A stretch of DNA of 64,000 nt from Microbacterium ureisolvens (GTDB taxonomy: Bacteria > Actinomycetota > Actinomycetes > Actinomycetales > Microbacteriaceae). The position numbers and the translations under genes are program-made. Each line of letters opens with the position of its first letter. The stretch's first letter is position 1. The stretch covers positions 1-64,000 of the forward strand of contig NZ_JAEUAX010000002.1 in NCBI RefSeq assembly GCF_019511645.1, read 5' to 3'. A model generated the notes under the pieces. That model made no database searches. It saw nothing but the letters and a program-made list of their open reading frames with translations, and was not told where the DNA came from. This document shows, one piece after another, positions 47,988 to 55,689 of this stretch.

Positions 47988-48966
47988 GTTCGTCGACTTC
48001 CAGCTCGCACCGGACGACCTCACCGCGATCCGGTTCGGGATCTCGCCCGGCCACGAGCTCTGCCACGCGGTCCGCGCGATGCTCCGGCCCGACGAATACC
48101 CACTGCAATGGGGATGGATGCGGGCGACCCGCGGTGCGATCCCGCGCGACGACTTCGAGGTGCTCGCGCTGCTGATCCGCGACGAGGGCTACTTCCCCGA
48201 CTTCCTCACCACCACCCCGACGTGGGACCTCACGCCCGAGGGCGAGGCCGAGCGCTTGCGGCATATCGACGACGCGCGCTTCGAGGTCGACATGACCAAG
48301 GTGCTCGTACGCACCGACGGCGCGCGCCGCGCCGCCGTGCAGCGCATGCTCGAGCACCCCGACAGGGCCCGGGCGATGATCGCCGGGGCATGGCTGTCGG
48401 TGTGGAACGCCGGCGTCGCCCCGGTGTGGACGCAGCTCGAACGGCTGCTGCGCGCCGACATCGCGGTGCGCTCGCGCCGCATCGCCGAGAGCGGTATCGG
48501 CGCGATGATCCAGACGCTGCACGACCGCGTCGAGTGGTCGCACGGCGCGGTGCGCGTCACGATGCGCATCTGGAGCGAGGTGGTCGACTGCCGAGGCAGC
48601 GGCCTCGTGCTCGTGCCATCGGTGATGGGCGCGACGGGATGCTTCGTCCTCACTGAACCGCCCGCCCAGCCGACGCTCTTCTACCCGGCGCAGGGTGTGA
48701 CGGCGGCGTGGGCACGCGATCCCGCCGATGTGATGTCCGCACTCGGCGCGCTGCTGGGCCCCGCGCGTGCCCGCATCCTGCTCGACGCCCACGAGCCGCG
48801 CACGACTTCACAGGTCGCGGTCGACACCGCCCTCGCGCTCTCGACGGCGTCGCACCACCTCACCGTGCTGCGCGACGCAGGCCTGGTCGCCAGCACGCGC
48901 GACGGCGCCCGCGTGCTGCACCGCCGCACGCCTCTCGGCGAGGCGATGGTCGGCGCCGTCCTCTGA
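47977..48966 (+). CDS. ArsR-type winged-helix regulator with DUF5937-like domain
   Basis: The 329-aa protein starts VDRKFVDFQLAPDDLTAIRFGISPGHEL and carries a large central domain. It ends with an ArsR winged helix (PARARILLDAHEPRTTSQVAVDTALALSTASHHLTVLRDAGLVASTRDGARVLHRRTPLG). No Cys metal site is seen in the helix-turn-helix, so it is not a classical metal sensor. The GTG at 47977 coincides with a TATAGT promoter; the long N-terminal extension of the open frame is not coding. The divergent cupin operon is the probable target. Confidence 0.85.
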   Translation: MDRKFVDFQLAPDDLTAIRFGISPGHELCHAVRAMLRPDEYPLQWGWMRATRGAIPRDDFEVLALLIRDEGYFPDFLTTTPTWDLTPEGEAERLRHIDDARFEVDMTKVLVRTDGARRAAVQRMLEHPDRARAMIAGAWLSVWNAGVAPVWTQLERLLRADIAVRSRRIAESGIGAMIQTLHDRVEWSHGAVRVTMRIWSEVVDCRGSGLVLVPSVMGATGCFVLTEPPAQPTLFYPAQGVTAAWARDPADVMSALGALLGPARARILLDAHEPRTTSQVAVDTALALSTASHHLTVLRDAGLVASTRDGARVLHRRTPLGEAMVGAVL

Positions 48967-48979
48967 CCCGGCACCCCCC

Positions 48980-49048
48980 GTTTGGGGCGCGACCCGCGCG
49001 TTCGGGGCGTACGGTGTGCGCCCCGAACGCACGCGGCGCGCCCCGAAC
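48980..49048. repeat. GTTCGGGGCG palindromic repeat element, copy 2
   Basis: GTTTGGGGCG (48980) and GTTCGGGGCG (49000) are followed by CGCCCCGAAC at 49019 and 49039, again with 20-bp spacing, giving an inverted arrangement of two units on each side. It lies just after the regulator stop. Confidence 0.65.
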
Positions 49049-49226
49049 GCACGCGGCGGGCCCGGAACCTGGAGGAGCCAGGACATCAGCCGGACAGGTC
49101 CTGCCCAGGTGAGCACCGGTAGACTGGCCGTGCCCATTTCGATGTGCATCTACCTGTCTGCGGCTTCCGGCTGCGCACAAGGCGGCACCAGGAGCCGCCG
49201 ACCCTCGGCGCATGGCCAGGAGCAAG

Positions 49227-50474
49227 ATGCACACGACTCTCGTCGAGACCGACACCGCTGCGCGCGCCGACGTGCGGCGCCCGAGCCTCATCCGCGAGGC
49301 CGGCTACTCGTACTTCCCCATCGCCCTCATCGCGCGCCTGCCGTTCGCGATGATGGTGGTCGGCATCCTGACCCTCGTCGTCTCGGCGCGCGGATCGCTC
49401 GCGCTGGGCGGCGCGACCAGCGCCATGACGGGTCTCGGCACGGCCCTGGTCGGTCCGCTCCTCGGCGCCGCGGCCGACCGCTTCGGTCAGCGCCGCGTTC
49501 TGCTGATCACCGGCACGGCCAACAGCGCAATGCTCGCGACGCTGGCATGGCTGGCTTTCGCGCCGGTTCCGGATGCTGCGCTCCTCGCCGTCGCGTTCGT
49601 CATCGGCGCGACCATGCCTCAGGTCGCGCCGCTCTCGCGCAGCCGCCTCGTCGGCATCATCGGCCGCGCATACCCGAAACAACGCCGGACGCCGGTCGTG
49701 AACGCAGCGATGGCGTACGAATCCGCGGCGGACGAGATCGTGTTCGTCTTCGGCCCGGTGATCGTCGGCCTGCTCGCGACGACCCTCAGCCCTGCGGCCC
49801 CGGTGATCGGAGCCGCCGCGCTCGGGCTGGTCTTCGTGAGCGCGTTCGCCCTGCACCCCACCGCGCAGACCGTCACGGCGCCCGCCGGCGCCGCGCGACC
49901 GGAGCAGGCGCCCGCCCGGGAACTGGTCCGCCCACGCGTGCTCGCGCCGGTGGCCGGCGCACTCGGCATGGGCCTGTTCTTCGGCGCGATGCTCACCTCG
50001 CTCACCGCCTTCATGGCTGAGCGCGGCGTGCCGGAGCAGGCCGGGCTCGTCTACGGCGCGATGGGCATCGGCTCCGCGGCCCTGGCGCTCGGCGTCGCGC
50101 TGTTCCCGGCTCGCTTCACGCTGCGCGCCCGCTGGTTGACGTTCGCCTCCGTGCTCGTCGCGGGAACGGTCGCCCTCCCGTTCGTCGGCAGCGTCGGCGC
50201 GATAGCCATCTGCCTGCTCGTGATCGGCGTCGGCATCGGCCCCACCCTCGTCACGCAGTACAGCCTCGCGGCGGCGTTCAGCCCGCGGGGCCGCTCCGCC
50301 ACCGTCATGACGATGCTCGGCTCGGCCGTCGTCGTGGGCCAGTCCGCAGCATCCGCCGTCACGGGAGTCGTGGCCGACACGGCCGGAGCCGGCATGGCCC
50401 TCATCGCCCCGTTGCTCGCCGCGTCCGTCGTGCTCGGCGCGGGCATCTGGAACGCGTTCGCCTCTCGCCATTGA
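49227..50474 (+). CDS. MFS transporter
   Basis: The 415-aa protein has twelve hydrophobic segments, the MFS loop GAAADRFGQRRVLLITG between helices 2 and 3, and a mid-loop about residues 195-215 rich in Ala/Pro/Arg. The topology fits a drug or metabolite exporter; substrate unknown. AGGAG is 5 nt before ATG 49227, better than the ATG 15 nt upstream. It is monocistronic and converges with the ion-channel gene. Confidence 0.9.
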   Translation: MHTTLVETDTAARADVRRPSLIREAGYSYFPIALIARLPFAMMVVGILTLVVSARGSLALGGATSAMTGLGTALVGPLLGAAADRFGQRRVLLITGTANSAMLATLAWLAFAPVPDAALLAVAFVIGATMPQVAPLSRSRLVGIIGRAYPKQRRTPVVNAAMAYESAADEIVFVFGPVIVGLLATTLSPAAPVIGAAALGLVFVSAFALHPTAQTVTAPAGAARPEQAPARELVRPRVLAPVAGALGMGLFFGAMLTSLTAFMAERGVPEQAGLVYGAMGIGSAALALGVALFPARFTLRARWLTFASVLVAGTVALPFVGSVGAIAICLLVIGVGIGPTLVTQYSLAAAFSPRGRSATVMTMLGSAVVVGQSAASAVTGVVADTAGAGMALIAPLLAASVVLGAGIWNAFASRH

Positions 50475-50506
50475 CCCCTCGGCCGGCCTGCTCGCTCGGG
50501 TGCGCC

Positions 50507-51541
50507 CTACCTGGTCGCATCGGCGAGAAGTCGGCGCATCTCGGCCAACGCCAACTCGGACTGTGCGAGCAGCGCCCGCAGGCGCTCGACCGTCTCCTCG
50601 GGCTCGACCTCCCGGGCTTCGGGTTCGAGCCCGGGTGACTCCAGGGCGCCGGCGACCGGCGTCCCTGGCCCGGAGCCTGCGGTGGCGCCTGCCTTGACGG
50701 CACCGGCGACCGCCCCCGCGGCCACGCCCTTCGCCGCGTGATCGGCGAGGGTCGGCTCGGCCTCGACGGCGGGTGCGGCGGCCGCGTCGTCGGCCGGGGG
50801 CGGGGTGGCAGCATCCGTCTCCGCGTCCTCTGCAGTCTTGCGAGGGCCGAGGAACAGGTTCGCGAGGTAACCGGTGAACGTGCCGAAGATGCCGACGCCC
50901 ACGATGATGATGAGCGTGCCGATCATGCGGCCGACGTTGGTCACCGGGTACTGGTCGCCGTAACCGACGGTCGAGATCGTGACGAGCGTGTACCAGAGCG
51001 CGTCCGACGCGGTTGTGATGTTGGCACCGTCGGCGTTCTCCTCCACGTAGAGGATCGAGATGCTGCCGAACTGCAGCACGAGGATGCCCATCAGCAGCAG
51101 CGTCATCAGGGCACTGTTCGCGCGGTCGTGGACGAGGGTGGTCCACACGGTCCGCGGGCCGAGCTCGCGCAGCAGGCGGAACACCCTCAGCAGGCGGAAC
51201 AGTCGCAGGATCTTGAACTGCGGGAACGGCAGGCTGGCCAGCAGGTCCGCCCAGCCGAAGCCGCGGAAGAAGTACCGCGACGCCTTCGGGGCCGTCGAGA
51301 TCCGGTAGATGAAGTCGCCGAGGAAGATGGCGCTGAACAGGGCGTTCATGACCGACAGCACGAGCTCGAGCGCGCTGTCGCCGCGCACCGCGTACACGAG
51401 GACGAGGTTGAAGATCGACAGGATCGACAGCGCGCCGATGAAGATCTCGTACGCGGTGTTCTTCAGCTCGGCACGCGCCTCGGCGCGGGCCTTCGCACGT
51501 GCGCGGGAGCGCTCGCGGATCTCGGAGAGGGAACGGGCCAT
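50507..51541 (-). CDS. Voltage-gated-type potassium/ion channel
   Basis: The 344-aa protein opens with a charged helix and has S1-S6-like segments: an S4-like helix with regularly spaced arginines (ILRLFRLLRVFRLLREL, about 111-127), the pore loop with selectivity filter TVGYGD (191-196), and a final helix GTLIIIVGVGIFGTFTGYLANLFLG. The C-terminal third (220-344) is acidic and Ala-rich, ending in a coiled-coil (VERLRALLAQSELALAEMRRLL) that could tetramerise the channel. TVGYGD predicts K+ selectivity. GAGGAG precedes the ATG. Confidence 0.92.
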   Translation of the reverse strand: MARSLSEIRERSRARAKARAEARAELKNTAYEIFIGALSILSIFNLVLVYAVRGDSALELVLSVMNALFSAIFLGDFIYRISTAPKASRYFFRGFGWADLLASLPFPQFKILRLFRLLRVFRLLRELGPRTVWTTLVHDRANSALMTLLLMGILVLQFGSISILYVEENADGANITTASDALWYTLVTISTVGYGDQYPVTNVGRMIGTLIIIVGVGIFGTFTGYLANLFLGPRKTAEDAETDAATPPPADDAAAAPAVEAEPTLADHAAKGVAAGAVAGAVKAGATAGSGPGTPVAGALESPGLEPEAREVEPEETVERLRALLAQSELALAEMRRLLADATR

Positions 51542-51649
51542 GGCGAGGCTCCTCGGGTCGGGCGGCGCCGGATGCGTCCGGCTGTGCCCATTGTGCTCAT
51601 ATCCCGCCCCGCTTGCGAGCCGACGCCGATGTCACGGGGCGGACATCGG

Positions 51650-51702
51650 AGGTACCTTGCAGTTCCAGGTAACTTGTACTTCTATGTACCTAGAGCTTCT
51701 AG
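51650..51702 (+). promoter_or_regulatory. Palindromic region before the PadR gene
   Basis: AGGTACCT (51650-51657) and CTAGA-GCT-TCTAG (51690-51702) are palindromes, with TGTACT and TGTACC between them. Repeated GTAC-centred sites are typical PadR operators, so autoregulation is likely. Confidence 0.45.
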
Positions 51703-51716
51703 GCATGGAGGACGAC

Positions 51717-52091
51717 GTGAAGATCGGCAAAGACCTGGTCGCCGCTGCGGCGACGCCGATGGTGCTGGGCATCCTCGCGGAAGGCGAGTCGTACGGCTAC
51801 GCGATCCTGCAGCGGGTGGGCGAGCTGTCGGGTGGAGAGCTCGAGTGGAGCGACGGCATGCTGTACCCGCTGCTGCACCGGCTCGAGCGACTCGGGCACG
51901 TGGAGTCCTCGTGGGGTGCGTCACCGAGCGGCCGACCGCGCAAGCACTACCGGCTGAGCGCCGCCGGTCGCGCGGCGTTCGCCGAGCAGCGGCAGCAGTG
52001 GGCCGTGGTGAGCCGCGCCCTCCAACGCGTGTGGTCGGATCGCGACGGCGGCACCGACTTCGCCGGACTCCCGGCGTTCGGAGGGGTCTGA
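51717..52091 (+). CDS. PadR-family transcriptional regulator
   Basis: The 124-aa protein has the PadR winged helix: KIGKDLVAAAATPMVLGILAEGESYGYAILQRVGELSGGELEWSDGMLYPLLHRLERLGHVESSW and RPRKHYRLSAAGRAAF. GTG 51717 has GGAGG exactly 5 nt upstream and matches the normal family start; ATGs at 51684 and 51705 lie in the operator region. It is coupled (1-bp gap) to a membrane protein with a prefix domain, a standard PadR pair in actinobacteria. Confidence 0.93.
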   Translation: MKIGKDLVAAAATPMVLGILAEGESYGYAILQRVGELSGGELEWSDGMLYPLLHRLERLGHVESSWGASPSGRPRKHYRLSAAGRAAFAEQRQQWAVVSRALQRVWSDRDGGTDFAGLPAFGGV

Positions 52092-52092
52092 C

Positions 52093-53472
52093 ATGGCCGA
52101 AGACCTCGACCCCCGCATCGAAGACCAGATCTCGACGTGGCGAGCGTACGTCTCGCGCCCCGAGGCGATCGACGGTCGCGACGTCGACGAGCTCGAAGAC
52201 CACCTGCGCGGCCAGATCGACCGGCTCGAGGCATCCGGGCTCGACGGCGACGAGGCATTCCTCGTCGCGGTCAAGCGGCTCGGGGGCCTCGACGACCTCT
52301 CACGCGAGTTCGCGCGGGAGCATTCCGAGCGGCTCTGGAAGCAGCTGATGTTCCAGGACGAGCCGCGCGCACAGCGTTCGGGCGGCGGGCTGCTGCCGGC
52401 GATCGGCCTCGCGGTGGGCGCGGCCCTGGCGGTGAAGATCCCCGCACTGTTCGGGATCGCGTTCGCCGAGAACGGCGACTTCTACGGTCGCTGGTACGCG
52501 CTGCTCGTGCTGCCCTTCCTCGCGGCGTACCTCTTGACGCGGCGCAAGGCGACCCTGTCGACGATCGCCGTGGTGGCGGTGCCGTTCGTGGCGGCGGCCG
52601 TCGTGATGGCGGTCTACCCCTTCGCCCCGGGCGGCGCGACACTGATGCTGGCGGCGACCCACCTCGTCGTGGTTCTGTGGCTGGTCACCGGCATCGCCTA
52701 TGTCGACGGGCGGGTGAGGTCGAGCCGCGCCCGCATGGACTTCATCCGCTTCACCGGGGAGTGGGTCGTCTACCTGGCGCTCATCGCCCTGGGCGGCGGC
52801 GTGCTCATCGCTCTGACGATGGGCGTCTTCGCCGCGATCGACCTCGACGCCACGTGGTTCGTCGAGGAGATCATGGTCCCGTGCGGCCTCGCCGGCGCCA
52901 TCATCATCGCGGCATGGCTGGTAGAGGCGAAGCAGAGCGTCATCGAGAACATCGCCCCCGTGCTCACGAAGCTGTTCACGCCGCTGTTCACCCTGCTGCT
53001 GCTCGCCTTCATCGTCGCGGGCCTCATCCAGGGGAACCTGATCGACGACAGCACGACGGAGGTGTTCGGTCAGCGCGACCTGCTCATCCTCTTCGACATC
53101 GTGCTCGTCGTGGTGGTCGGACTGCTGCTCTACGCCCTCTCGGCGCGCGATCCGCTCGCGCCGCCCTCCTGGTTCGACCGGATGCAGCTGGTCATGGTGG
53201 CCGCCGCCCTCGTGGTCGACGTCATGGTGCTCGTCGCGATGATCGGACGCATAGCCGAGTGGGGCGCGAGCCCCAACAAGCTGGCTTCGCTCGGTCTGAA
53301 CGTGATCCTGCTCGCGAACCTCGCGGGCGCCGCCTGGCTGCAGCTGCGCTTCGCGATGCATCGCGCTCCGTACGAACGCCTCGAGCGCTGGCAGACCGGC
53401 TTCGTGCCCGTCTACCTCGCGTGGGCGGCGATCGTCGTGGTCGTCTTTCCGCCGGTCTTCGGCTTCGTCTAG
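52093..53472 (+). CDS. Membrane protein with N-terminal permease-prefix domain
   Basis: The 459-aa protein starts with a soluble helical domain (DPRIEDQISTWRAYVSRPEAIDGRDVDELEDHLRGQIDRLEASGLDGDEAFLVAVKRLGGLDDLSREFAREH) of the permease-prefix type. About ten transmembrane segments follow from residue 97 to the end (GLLPAIGLAVGAALAVKI through IVVVVFPPVFGFV). No transport family is recognised. The PadR gene before it almost certainly controls it. A strong terminator closes the unit. Confidence 0.88.
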   Translation: MAEDLDPRIEDQISTWRAYVSRPEAIDGRDVDELEDHLRGQIDRLEASGLDGDEAFLVAVKRLGGLDDLSREFAREHSERLWKQLMFQDEPRAQRSGGGLLPAIGLAVGAALAVKIPALFGIAFAENGDFYGRWYALLVLPFLAAYLLTRRKATLSTIAVVAVPFVAAAVVMAVYPFAPGGATLMLAATHLVVVLWLVTGIAYVDGRVRSSRARMDFIRFTGEWVVYLALIALGGGVLIALTMGVFAAIDLDATWFVEEIMVPCGLAGAIIIAAWLVEAKQSVIENIAPVLTKLFTPLFTLLLLAFIVAGLIQGNLIDDSTTEVFGQRDLLILFDIVLVVVVGLLLYALSARDPLAPPSWFDRMQLVMVAAALVVDVMVLVAMIGRIAEWGASPNKLASLGLNVILLANLAGAAWLQLRFAMHRAPYERLERWQTGFVPVYLAWAAIVVVVFPPVFGFV

Positions 53473-53476
53473 ACAC

Positions 53477-53516
53477 GGATGCCTCGGCTCGGCCGGACGG
53501 CCGGGCCGAGGCATCC
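53477..53516 (+). terminator. Terminator of the PadR operon
   Basis: GGATGCCTCGGC and GCCGAGGCATCC pair around a GGCC-containing inner stem, a 40-bp GC-rich hairpin directly after the stop codon. Confidence 0.75.
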
Positions 53517-53564
53517 TCCCCCCACCCCTTCGCGCGTCTTCCCCCGCAGCGCGAAGTGCGGAAC

Positions 53565-53903
53565 TCAGTAGTCCTCGGGAGCGAGGTCTCCCTGGCCGGT
53601 GTCTCCCTGATCCGCGAGCTCCGGCGCAAGCCCCTGCGTCTCGGGCTGAGCACCCTCCGGCGGCAGGTCGGAACGCGGCACATCTTCGTCGTCGGACGGC
53701 AGATGCGCCGGGTCGTCGCCGGTGGCGGTCGCCGCGTCGTCCAGGGGGACGCCCGCATCGCGCGCGGTCGTGCGGTCCCATTCGGCCTGCGCGGGATCCA
53801 GCGCCGGGTCGGGCTCGATCGACGTGTCGCGGTCGCGGATCGGCTGGATCCCGACCTGGCCGTCGGGCGCCGGCGGGATGTCGGCCGGCAGGTTGTCGGA
53901 CAT
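53565..53903 (-). CDS. Acidic disordered hypothetical protein
   Basis: The 112-aa product (MSDNLPADIPPAPDGQVGIQ, then DRDTSIEPDPALDPAQAEWDRTTARDAGVPLDDAATATGDDPAHLPSDDEDVP and an acidic Glu/Asp/Pro tail) is low in hydrophobic residues and probably disordered. GAGGAAG precedes ATG 53903. It follows the SRPBCC gene by 38 bp on the same strand. No family known. Confidence 0.7.
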   Translation of the reverse strand: MSDNLPADIPPAPDGQVGIQPIRDRDTSIEPDPALDPAQAEWDRTTARDAGVPLDDAATATGDDPAHLPSDDEDVPRSDLPPEGAQPETQGLAPELADQGDTGQGDLAPEDY

Positions 53904-53941
53904 CGGGCTTCCTCTCGTCGATCTCTCGAGCAGTCCGGCGC

Positions 53942-54412
53942 TCAGGGCGTCGTCGTGCCGCCGTGGATCTCGCCGCGCCAGCCGCCGGTCTCGCGGCCGC
54001 GCTCCTCGATGAAGTCCTTGAACCGCTCGAGATCCTTCTTCACCGCGTGCTCGTCGATGCCCAGCGCGGCGCCGGTCTTCTCGGTGAAGGACTCCGGCGT
54101 CCAGGTCATCTCGAGCGCGACCTGCGTACGGTCGCCGACGGGCCGGAAGCTGACCCGCCCGCTGTGGACGGCCTCGCCCTGGCTGGCCCACGAGATGTGG
54201 TCGTCGGGCACCTGGTCCGTGATCCTGGCGTCGAACTCGCGCTCGACCCCGCCGACCTTCACGACCCAGTGCTGACGCTCATCGCCGAGCTGGTCGATGC
54301 GCTCGACCGCGGACATGAACCGCGGGAACTCCTCGAACTGGGTCCACTGGTCGTACACCGCGCGGATCGGGGCGTCCACGTCGATCTCTGCTGTCACCGT
54401 GCTGGTTGCCAT
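53942..54412 (-). CDS. SRPBCC/START-like domain protein
   Basis: The 156-aa protein is a polyketide-cyclase-like SRPBCC fold: STVTAEIDVDAPIRAVYDQWTQFEEFPRFMSAVERIDQLGD, HWVVKVGGVEREFDARITDQVPDDHISWAS, GRVSFRPVGDRTQVALEMTWTPESF, and a long C-terminal helix DLERFKDFIEERGRETGGWRG. These are ligand-binding or membrane-lipid-related proteins of unknown substrate. AAAGGAG lies 5 nt before ATG 54412. Confidence 0.9.
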   Translation of the reverse strand: MATSTVTAEIDVDAPIRAVYDQWTQFEEFPRFMSAVERIDQLGDERQHWVVKVGGVEREFDARITDQVPDDHISWASQGEAVHSGRVSFRPVGDRTQVALEMTWTPESFTEKTGAALGIDEHAVKKDLERFKDFIEERGRETGGWRGEIHGGTTTP

Positions 54413-54546
54413 GACGGCTCCTTTCATCGGGACAATCACGCTACGAACCGACTGCCGCCCGGCGCACGGGGGTTGACGCGCGGCGGAGCGGCAGGTACGC
54501 GCGACGGCGGCCGTCGGCTGCAATGCACGGTGTCGGCGGCGACCCC

Positions 54547-54588
54547 TAGTCTCGTGTCATGCGCCGGTCACGAGGGGCGAGATCGTGA
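54547..54588 (+). promoter_or_regulatory. Leaderless promoter and 9-codon leader ORF before dinB
   Basis: TAGTCT (54547-54552) lies 6 nt before an ATG at 54559 that opens MRRSRGARS and stops at TGA 54586-54588. That stop overlaps the dinB GTG (54585) as GTGA. The architecture suggests a leaderless mini-ORF whose translation feeds dinB. GGGGCGAG inside the mini-ORF can also serve as dinB ribosome site. Confidence 0.5.
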
Positions 54589-55670
54589 GCGACCTCGCCG
54601 CGCCCCGGCGCTGGGTGCTCCACGTCGACCTCGACCAGTTCATCGCCGCCGTCGAGATCCTCCGCAACCCCGACCTCGCGGGCAAGCCCGTCATCGTCGG
54701 AGGCCGGGGCGATCCCACCGAGCGCGCGGTCGTCTCGACGGCGTCGTATGAGGCGCGCGAATTCGGGGTCGGGTCGGGCATGCCGCTGCGCATCGCCGCG
54801 CGGAAGATCCCGGACGCCGTCATCCTGCCGGTCGACGCTCCGCTGTACCTCGCGGCCTCCGAGGAGGTCATGGCGACGCTGCGGGCCCAGCCGGGAGCCG
54901 TCGTGCAGGTGCTCGGGTGGGACGAGGCGTTCGTCGGCGTCGAGACCGACGACCCCGAAGGCTACGCCCGCAGGCTGCAGCAGGACGTGCTCGACCGCAC
55001 TCGGCTGCACTGCAGCGTCGGCATCGGAGACAACCTCGTACGCGCCAAGAACGCGACCGACTTCGGCAAACCCCGCGGCACCTTCCGCCTCACCGCCGAC
55101 AACTGGCTCGCGGTCATGGGCCACCGTCCGACGATCGCGCTGTGGGGCGTGGGATCGAAGATCTCGAAGCGCCTCGCGCTGCTCGGGATCGACACGGTGG
55201 CGCAGCTCGCCGTCGCCGACCCGGAGGCTCTGACCCGCGAGTTCGGACCGAAGATGGGCCTCTGGTATCGGCAGCTCGGTCGCGGTGACGGCTCGAACGT
55301 CGTGGATGACACGCCGTGGGTTCCTCGAGGGCACAGCAAGGAGACGACCTTCCAGGTCGATATCGTCGAGCCGGCCGAGATCGAGGACGCCGCCCGGCGG
55401 CTCCTCGGCGAGGTGCTCGACGAGGTGGCCGCCGACGACCGGCCGGTCGTCGGGCTCGGGCTGAAGGTGCGCTACGCGCCGTTTCTCACCAAGACGTTCA
55501 CGAAGAAGATCCCGTCGACGTCCGACCCCGAAGTCGTCCTCGCCCGGACCATGGAGCTCGTCGCGAAGATCGAGCCCGGCCGGCCGATCCGCCTGCTGGG
55601 CGTGCGCGCCGAGATGGCGGTGCCCGACGACGCCCGCGAGGGCCATACTCCGACCCGCAGCGGCTGGTGA
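54585..55670 (+). CDS. dinB: DNA polymerase IV (Y family)
   Basis: The 361-aa polymerase has the palm metal ligands Asp15 (LHVDLDQF) and Asp113-Glu114 (LGWDEAFVGV), the fingers motif SYEAREFGVGSGMPLRIAARKIPDAV, SVGIGDNLVRAKNATDFGKPRGTFRL, the helix-hairpin-helix GVGSKISKRLALLGIDTVAQL, and a little-finger domain from about 245. DinB performs translesion synthesis. The GWDEAFVGV variant differs from the commoner S-DEA-LD pattern and marks an actinobacterial DinB subfamily. The usual beta-clamp motif at the extreme C-terminus is not obvious: the protein ends GHTPTRSGW. Confidence 0.93.
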   Translation: MSDLAAPRRWVLHVDLDQFIAAVEILRNPDLAGKPVIVGGRGDPTERAVVSTASYEAREFGVGSGMPLRIAARKIPDAVILPVDAPLYLAASEEVMATLRAQPGAVVQVLGWDEAFVGVETDDPEGYARRLQQDVLDRTRLHCSVGIGDNLVRAKNATDFGKPRGTFRLTADNWLAVMGHRPTIALWGVGSKISKRLALLGIDTVAQLAVADPEALTREFGPKMGLWYRQLGRGDGSNVVDDTPWVPRGHSKETTFQVDIVEPAEIEDAARRLLGEVLDEVAADDRPVVGLGLKVRYAPFLTKTFTKKIPSTSDPEVVLARTMELVAKIEPGRPIRLLGVRAEMAVPDDAREGHTPTRSGW

Positions 55671-55689
55671 CGGCGCGGCGGCCTCGACG

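Noticed and set aside
51309..51716. Longer PadR start including ATG codons at 51684 and 51705
   Set aside because: GTG 51717 has GGAGG at ideal spacing and matches the family N-terminus; the ATGs lie in the operator-like region.
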